Source: JAWWPY01 sp964412845
GTDB lineage: Bacteria > Actinomycetota > Actinomycetes > Streptosporangiales > Streptosporangiaceae
Direction: 5' to 3'
DNA length: 10,078 nucleotides
Assembly: GCA_964412845.1 (NCBI GenBank)
Contig: CAYPQM010000203.1
Span: 1-10,078, forward strand
The position numbers were made by a program, and so were the translations under genes. Positions within the stretch are counted from its first letter, which is position 1, and the number at the start of each line of letters is the position of its first letter. Below, in pieces: positions 6,870-10,078 of the stretch. The notes beneath the pieces are model-generated. The model ran no database searches. It saw only the letters and a list, made by a program, of their open reading frames with translations, and was not told where the DNA came from.

Positions 6870-7796
6870 CTAGCGCCGGCCGGACGGCGAACGTCCGCGG
6901 AGGCGGCGCCGGGCCAAAGCCAGCGGCAGCAGGCCGGCGATGCCCACCCCGAGCGGGACCGCCGCCGCGGCCGCAGCGGCTGGCCTGGGCTGCGTGAACG
7001 TCGCGGGAATGGGCAGGGACTTGATCTGCGACGGTGGCCAGATGACCAGGAAGGCCCGGCCCACCACGGCGCTCTCCGGGATCGTGCCGTCGCCGGGATC
7101 ATCGGGGTGGTACCGGGAATCCGCGGAGTCGCCGCGGTGATCCCCCATCACCCAGAGCCTGCCAGGCGGAACAGTAACGCTGAACGATTCATCCGACGGC
7201 GCCTCTCCGGGGTAAACATACGATTGCTCGCGCAGCGGCACCCCGTTGACGGTGATCCGTCCCTGGGCGTCGCAGCAGGCGACATGGTCGCCCGGCAGGC
7301 CGATGACCCGCTTGACATAGTCGGTGCCGTCCGCCTGCAGGCCCATGGCCCACATCGCGCTGTGGTACGCGACCTCCACGGTACCGCCGGACCGCGGCGG
7401 CGCGGGCGGGCCCCAGGAGCCGGTCCCGCTGAACACCACGACGTCCCCGCGGTCAATACCCCGGATCCGGTAGACGAGCTTGTTGACCAGCACCCGGTCA
7501 CCGATCCGCAGGGTGTTCTCCATCGATCCGGACGGGATCCGGTACGCCTCGATGAAGAACGACTTGACCAGCACCGTCAGCACAGCGGCGACGACGATCA
7601 GCAGGAGCCCTTCCCGCCAGAACGCGGCGCGACCCTGGCCACGGGCCCGCGGCCTGACCGCGGCCCGGCGCGCGGCCGGATCAGCCGGGGTGGCCAGGTC
7701 GGCCAGGGTAGCGAATTCGGCCGGGGCGCCGAACCCGCCCGGCGCGATAGTCGCGTCCGGCGGGGGCGGCCCGGTCCCGCGATCCTGGCCGGCCAT
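6870..7796 (-). CDS. lepB: Type I signal peptidase (first of a tandem pair)
   Basis: Same function and fold as its downstream neighbour, 308 residues. The N-terminal cytoplasmic tail (about 60 residues, Ala/Pro-rich) is followed by a membrane helix at 62-80. Box B is IPSGSMENTL with catalytic Ser91. Box C is RGDVVVF (116-122). Box D is KRVIGLPGD with Lys162. Box E is GDHRGDSADSR (218-228). A Cys pair lies at 174-175, then a C-terminal Ala-rich helix (about 272-295) and an Arg-rich end. Streptomyces carries up to four such sip genes at this position after rplS, most with this extra C-terminal anchor, so the pair is a known arrangement rather than a recent insertion. The ATG at 7796 is 14 nt after the rplS stop; no Shine-Dalgarno is visible there, so the exact start is less sure than the gene. 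Confidence 0.94.
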   Translation of the reverse strand: MAGQDRGTGPPPPDATIAPGGFGAPAEFATLADLATPADPAARRAAVRPRARGQGRAAFWREGLLLIVVAAVLTVLVKSFFIEAYRIPSGSMENTLRIGDRVLVNKLVYRIRGIDRGDVVVFSGTGSWGPPAPPRSGGTVEVAYHSAMWAMGLQADGTDYVKRVIGLPGDHVACCDAQGRITVNGVPLREQSYVYPGEAPSDESFSVTVPPGRLWVMGDHRGDSADSRYHPDDPGDGTIPESAVVGRAFLVIWPPSQIKSLPIPATFTQPRPAAAAAAAVPLGVGIAGLLPLALARRRLRGRSPSGRR

Positions 7797-7810
7797 CGGA
7801 AAGGCGGGGT

Positions 7811-8167
7811 CTAACGCACCGGCTCGCGGCGCTCCCGGATCCGTGCGGCCTTACCGCGCAGCTCGCGGAGGTAGTAGAGCTTCGCCCGGCGGACCCGGCC
7901 CCGGGTCACGACCTCGATCTGGTCGAGTGACGGGCTGTGCACGGGGAAGGTGCGCTCTACCCCCACCCCGTAACTGATCTTGCGGACGGTGAAGGTCTCA
8001 CGGGCCCCGCCGCCCTGGCGCCGGATGACCACGCCCTGGAAGACCTGGATCCTGGACCGGGTGCCCTCCACGACCCGCACATGAACTTTCAAGGTGTCGC
8101 CCGGACGGAAGTCCGGGATGTCGGAGCGGATCTGGGCCTGCTCCAGCTCGGCGATCGCGGTGTGCAT
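7811..8167 (-). CDS. rplS: 50S ribosomal protein L19
   Basis: Large-subunit protein at the 30S-50S interface. 118 residues, the normal bacterial length. Diagnostic segments are IRSDIPDFRPGDTLKVHVRVVEG (13-35), RIQVFQGVVIRR (39-50), ETFTVRKISYGVGVERTFPVHSP (57-79) and RRAKLYYLRELRGKAARIRE (93-112). The ATG at 8167 is preceded by GAGGAA about 10 nt upstream. A 132-nt gap separates it from trmD, wider than the spacing elsewhere in the cluster, so rplS may also have its own promoter; it leads directly into the two lepB genes. Confidence 0.98.
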   Translation of the reverse strand: MHTAIAELEQAQIRSDIPDFRPGDTLKVHVRVVEGTRSRIQVFQGVVIRRQGGGARETFTVRKISYGVGVERTFPVHSPSLDQIEVVTRGRVRRAKLYYLRELRGKAARIRERREPVR

Positions 8168-8299
8168 GGCTACGGTTCCTCGGTAGTCCTCACGCGCGCA
8201 CAGGCCAGCGAACGCGTGGTATCGGTCTCGTCGGTGTCCCGGGGCACTGGAGGCGCCAGGGCGCGCCCGCTCAGTCGGCCTTCGGCGGGACAGCGGACT
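8168..8299 (-). other. trmD-rplS intergenic region, no assigned element
   Basis: 132 nt between the trmD stop and the rplS start. Only weak 5-bp stems are visible (for example CCCGC/GCGGG shortly after the trmD stop) and no terminator-like structure. I could not find a -35/-10 pair with acceptable spacing. It holds the rplS ribosome binding site and possibly an internal promoter. Confidence 0.5.
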
Positions 8300-9109
8300 T
8301 CAGTCTGCCACACCTTGACCACTGATCGGAAAGCCAGCCTCCGACAGCACCTGCCGATCGCGCAAATCGAGTGGCTCACCGCTGCGGGCCGGCTGCCCCG
8401 CGGCCAGCCGGGCGGCCAGGTCAGGACGGCAGGCAGCGGTCCGCCGCAGCGCCTCATCGCGCCGCCACCTGGCGATGGCCGCGTGGTCCCCGGACAGTAG
8501 GACGGACGGCACCTCCTGGCCACGCCAGACGCGCGGCCGGGTATAGACGGGTCCCTCAAGGAGATCGGCCATCGGCCCGGAGCCGGCCCCGAACGAATCG
8601 TCGGCCACCGACTCGGCGTTGCCGAGCACGCCGGGGAGCAGCCGGCCGATCGCATCGATCATGACCAGCACCGCGGGCTCCCCGCCGGAGAGCACGTAGT
8701 CGCCGATGGTCACCTCATCGACCGCCATCCGCTGCCGCGCGTCCGCGACAACGCGCGCGTCGATTCCCTCGTACCGCCCGCAAGCAAAGACAAGATGGGC
8801 GGCACGCGAGTATTCCAGCGCGTCCGCCTGCGTGAACGGGATGCCGGAGGGGGTGGGCACGACCAGCCTCGCGCCCGGTGCCTCACCGGCGACGGCGTCC
8901 AGCGCCGCGCCCCAGGGCTCGGGCGCCATCACCATTCCTGGTCCCCCGCCGAACGGCGCGTCATCCACCGTGTGGCGGGCGTCGGCCGCCCAGGTCCTCA
9001 GGTCGTACACGCACAGTTCGATGGTGCCGCGGGCCGCGGCCTTGCCGAGCAGTGAGACACCGAGCGGGCTGAAGTACTCAGGAAAGATCGTGATGATATC
9101 GATGCGCAT
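8300..9109 (-). CDS. trmD: tRNA (guanine-N1-)-methyltransferase, m1G37
   Basis: Methylates G37 next to the anticodon using S-adenosylmethionine, which prevents +1 frameshifting; essential in most bacteria. 269 residues. The N-terminal SPOUT domain opens with MRIDIITIFPEYF. FGGGPGMVM lies at 53-61. The trefoil-knot cofactor site is CGRYEGID (110-117) and IGDYVLSGGE (135-144). The catalytic Asp is D171 in ADDSF. LLEGPVYTRP (183-192) and VLLSGDHAAI (203-212) begin the C-terminal tRNA-binding part. All key residues are present. The ATG at 9109 has the best ribosome binding site in the window, GGAGGTGA (9123-9116), 6 nt upstream. It follows rimM after 42 nt, the usual order in bacteria. Confidence 0.98.
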   Translation of the reverse strand: MRIDIITIFPEYFSPLGVSLLGKAAARGTIELCVYDLRTWAADARHTVDDAPFGGGPGMVMAPEPWGAALDAVAGEAPGARLVVPTPSGIPFTQADALEYSRAAHLVFACGRYEGIDARVVADARQRMAVDEVTIGDYVLSGGEPAVLVMIDAIGRLLPGVLGNAESVADDSFGAGSGPMADLLEGPVYTRPRVWRGQEVPSVLLSGDHAAIARWRRDEALRRTAACRPDLAARLAAGQPARSGEPLDLRDRQVLSEAGFPISGQGVAD

Positions 9110-9151
9110 GCTCGGTCACCTCCGCCCTGCTCAGCTCACGCCGCGCCTAAT

Positions 9152-9673
9152 TCATGCCGTGCCCAGGTCGAGCAGGCCCGGTGGCGGGTCGATGACCAGG
9201 CGGCCCGCCGCCACGTCGATCTCCGGCACGATCGCGGCCACGAACGGGACAAGCAGCCCGTCACGGTGTGGCTGCGCGGGCTGGATCACGAGCAGGTCCT
9301 GCCCGTGATGGCGGACGTCCGTGACGACTCCCACCGGCTCACCGGACGTGGTGACCACCGCGAGCCCGACCAGTTCATGATCGTAGAACTCGTCGGGGTC
9401 CGCTGGCGACGTCACTTCAGACGAATCCATGGTGAGCCAGGTCCCGCGCAGGCCCTCGGCCTGGGTGCGGTCTTCGATCCCCGCGAACCCGACCAGCAGC
9501 CTTCCGGAGTGCCATCGGACGGACTGCACGGTCAGCGGTCCCGCCGACGCTGGGTCGGTCGTCAGCACGCCGCCGACCGCGAAACGGATGTCCGGGTCAT
9601 CGGTGTGAATGTCGATCGTCACCGCACCACGGACCCCGTGGGGTCGCCCGACCCGGCCCACGACCAGTTGCAT
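9152..9673 (-). CDS. rimM: 16S rRNA processing protein RimM
   Basis: 30S maturation factor that binds near S19 and helps assemble the 30S head. 173 residues. The N-terminal RimM barrel begins VVGRVGRPHGVRGAVTI (4-20) and contains the ...GIEDRTQAEGLRGTWL block (65-80). EFYDHELVGL (95-104) opens the C-terminal PRC-barrel, which continues through GVVTDV (115-120), DLLVIQ and LLVPFVAAIVPEID (140-153), then PPGLLDL at the end. Length and order of blocks are normal. The ATG at 9673 has no strong Shine-Dalgarno; the 7 nt before it follow directly on a stable stem-loop that begins at the stop codon of the preceding KH gene, so translation may depend on ribosomes arriving from that gene or on the state of the hairpin. 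Confidence 0.96.
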   Translation of the reverse strand: MQLVVGRVGRPHGVRGAVTIDIHTDDPDIRFAVGGVLTTDPASAGPLTVQSVRWHSGRLLVGFAGIEDRTQAEGLRGTWLTMDSSEVTSPADPDEFYDHELVGLAVVTTSGEPVGVVTDVRHHGQDLLVIQPAQPHRDGLLVPFVAAIVPEIDVAAGRLVIDPPPGLLDLGTA

Positions 9674-9680
9674 GCCTGGC

Positions 9681-9709
9681 TAGGCCGTGTCTCGACGCGA
9701 CACGGCCTA
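9681..9709 (-). promoter_or_regulatory. Strong stem-loop between the KH gene and rimM
   Basis: Perfect 11-bp inverted repeat TAGGCCGTGTC (9681-9691) and GACACGGCCTA (9699-9709) with a 7-nt loop. On the coding strand it begins exactly with the TAG stop codon of the KH gene and ends 7 nt before the rimM ATG. No T-run follows. It could be an attenuator, a translation-control hairpin or an RNA-processing site within the rpsP-rimM-trmD transcript; a full terminator is less likely because rimM has no room for its own promoter. Confidence 0.7.
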
Positions 9710-9949
9710 CCGAACCTCGTCTACATCGAGCAGGTCGACCCGGATGTAATGACCGCCCGCGAGGGAGCCAATGACCGTGCGCAGCGCCCGGGCGGTCCGG
9801 CCGCCCCGGCCGATGACCTTGCCCAGATCGTCCGGATGTACCCGGACCTCAAGGACCTTGCCCCGGCGCAGCCCATGACTGTCCACACGGACATCGTCCG
9901 GATGCTCCACGATGCCCTTCACCAGGTGCTCAAGGGCTTCCTCCAGCAC
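9707..9949 (-). CDS. khpA: KH-domain RNA-binding protein (YlqC/KhpA family)
   Basis: Small single-KH-domain protein that binds RNA; in Gram-positives KhpA works with KhpB (Jag) in post-transcriptional control, often of cell division and growth genes. 80 residues from GTG 9949, the family's usual length, starting (M)LEEALEHLVKGIVEHPDDVRV. The KH signature is LEVRVHPDDLGKVIGRGGRTARALRTV, with the GxxG loop G47-R48-G49-G50. The start is chosen because GGAG (9959-9956) lies 6 nt upstream and family members begin at this LEEALEHLV. An in-frame start 84 nt further up would add a Pro/Arg-rich leader and run inside rpsP in another frame. The rpsP stop lies 1 nt before the GTG, so translation is probably coupled. 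It sits between rpsP and rimM as usual in actinobacteria and firmicutes. Confidence 0.94.
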   Translation of the reverse strand: MLEEALEHLVKGIVEHPDDVRVDSHGLRRGKVLEVRVHPDDLGKVIGRGGRTARALRTVIGSLAGGHYIRVDLLDVDEVR

Positions 9950-9950
9950 C

Positions 9951-10078
9951 TCAGGCTCCGCTGCCGGTCTCCGCAGCACCGGCCTTGGCGGTGTCCGCCT
10001 TAGCGTCGGCCTTGTCGGCCCCGGCCTTAGCATCCGCCTTGGCGGTGTCCGCCTTAGCGTCCGCCTTCGCGGTGTCCG
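9951..10078 (-). CDS. rpsP: 30S ribosomal protein S16, C-terminal extension only (5' part outside window)
   Basis: Only the last 41 codons and the TGA stop (9953-9951) are in the window. They read as a low-complexity Ala/Lys/Asp tail of the type KADAKADTAKADAKAG, ending AAETGSGA. The conserved S16 core is not visible, so the name rests on context: this frame is open to the window edge, ends 1 nt before the KH gene, and rpsP precedes the KH gene, rimM and trmD throughout actinobacteria, where S16 often carries a charged Ala-rich C-terminal tail. The codon positions show the normal strong G/C third-base bias, which supports a real coding frame. The tail contains a 26-bp exact repeat. Confidence 0.8.
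   Translation of the reverse strand, partial: DTAKADAKADTAKADAKAGADKADAKADTAKAGAAETGSGA
9982..10061 (-). repeat. 26-bp direct repeat in the S16 tail
   Basis: The 26-bp segments 9982-10007 and 10036-10061 are identical, 54 nt apart (18 codons, in frame). Each encodes the same DAKADTAK stretch. Shorter partial copies (around 10011-10035 and 10062-10078) lie between and after them, so the tail seems to have grown by in-frame duplication. The array may continue beyond the right edge. Confidence 0.85.

Noticed and set aside
6860..7102. Upstream start giving a 415-residue signal peptidase
   Set aside because: It would read over 230 nt of the neighbouring lepB out of frame, with an Arg/Ser-rich product; ATG at 6859 gives a normal protein.
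9950..10033. Upstream start giving a 108-residue KH protein
   Set aside because: The added residues lie within the rpsP tail in another frame and are Pro/Arg-rich; GTG at 9949 has a good GGAG and gives the family length.
1..10078. tRNA, rRNA, CRISPR array, transposase, phage or attachment site
   Set aside because: None seen by reading both strands: no regularly spaced repeat-spacer pattern, no transposase motif and no inverted-repeat ends with target duplication. A tRNA or Rfam scan was not possible here.

Overview
The window is a stretch of a high-GC actinobacterial chromosome. The evidence is the base composition, the G/C-ending codons, GTG/TTG starts, a DUF2469 protein that is typical of Actinomycetota, tandem membrane-anchored signal peptidases of the streptomycete kind, and the gene order itself. 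That order (rpsP, KH protein, rimM, trmD, rplS, lepB, lepB, rnhB, DUF2469, yraN, comM, dprA) is the classic actinobacterial ribosome/tRNA/secretion/DNA-uptake neighbourhood. The family or genus cannot be fixed from this window alone.

Layout. Positions 1-1387 (+ strand) hold a DHA2-type MFS drug-efflux permease. Its reading frame is open through the left edge, so the true start lies outside the window, and its last ~35 residues are a low-complexity tail built from six 15-bp tandem units. A perfect 12-bp stem-loop at 1400-1439 lies between this gene and dprA, which converge on it. Everything else lies on the minus strand and reads from the right edge leftwards. The order is the C-terminal tail of ribosomal protein S16 (rpsP, partial, 9951-10078), a KH-domain RNA-binding protein (9707-9949), rimM, trmD, rplS, two type I signal peptidases, rnhB, DUF2469, yraN, comM and dprA. 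Most junctions are tight. rpsP and the KH gene are 1 nt apart, yraN and comM abut, comM and dprA share an ATGA overlap, and lepB to rnhB is a 4-nt gap. The two widest gaps are 132 nt (trmD/rplS) and 163 nt (DUF2469/yraN). No gap exceeds 300 nt.

How the genes work together. rpsP, the KH gene, rimM, trmD and rplS form a translation block: two ribosomal proteins, a 30S maturation factor that acts near S19/the 30S head, the tRNA m1G37 methyltransferase and a small RNA-binding protein. The lepB pair removes signal peptides from exported proteins. rnhB removes ribonucleotides and RNA primers from DNA. yraN, comM and dprA form the nuclease-fold, AAA+ helicase and RecA-loader group associated with uptake and recombination of single-stranded DNA.

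I find no new multi-gene system here; the locus is conserved housekeeping. The points worth a second look are local. They are a strong hairpin between the KH stop and the rimM start, a hairpin that overlaps the Shine-Dalgarno of the TTG-started yraN, an exact DnaA-box 9-mer in the yraN upstream gap, a repeat-built S16 tail, the repeat tail of the MFS protein, and an MFS gene in the place downstream of dprA where sporulation-sigma or recombinase genes often sit.
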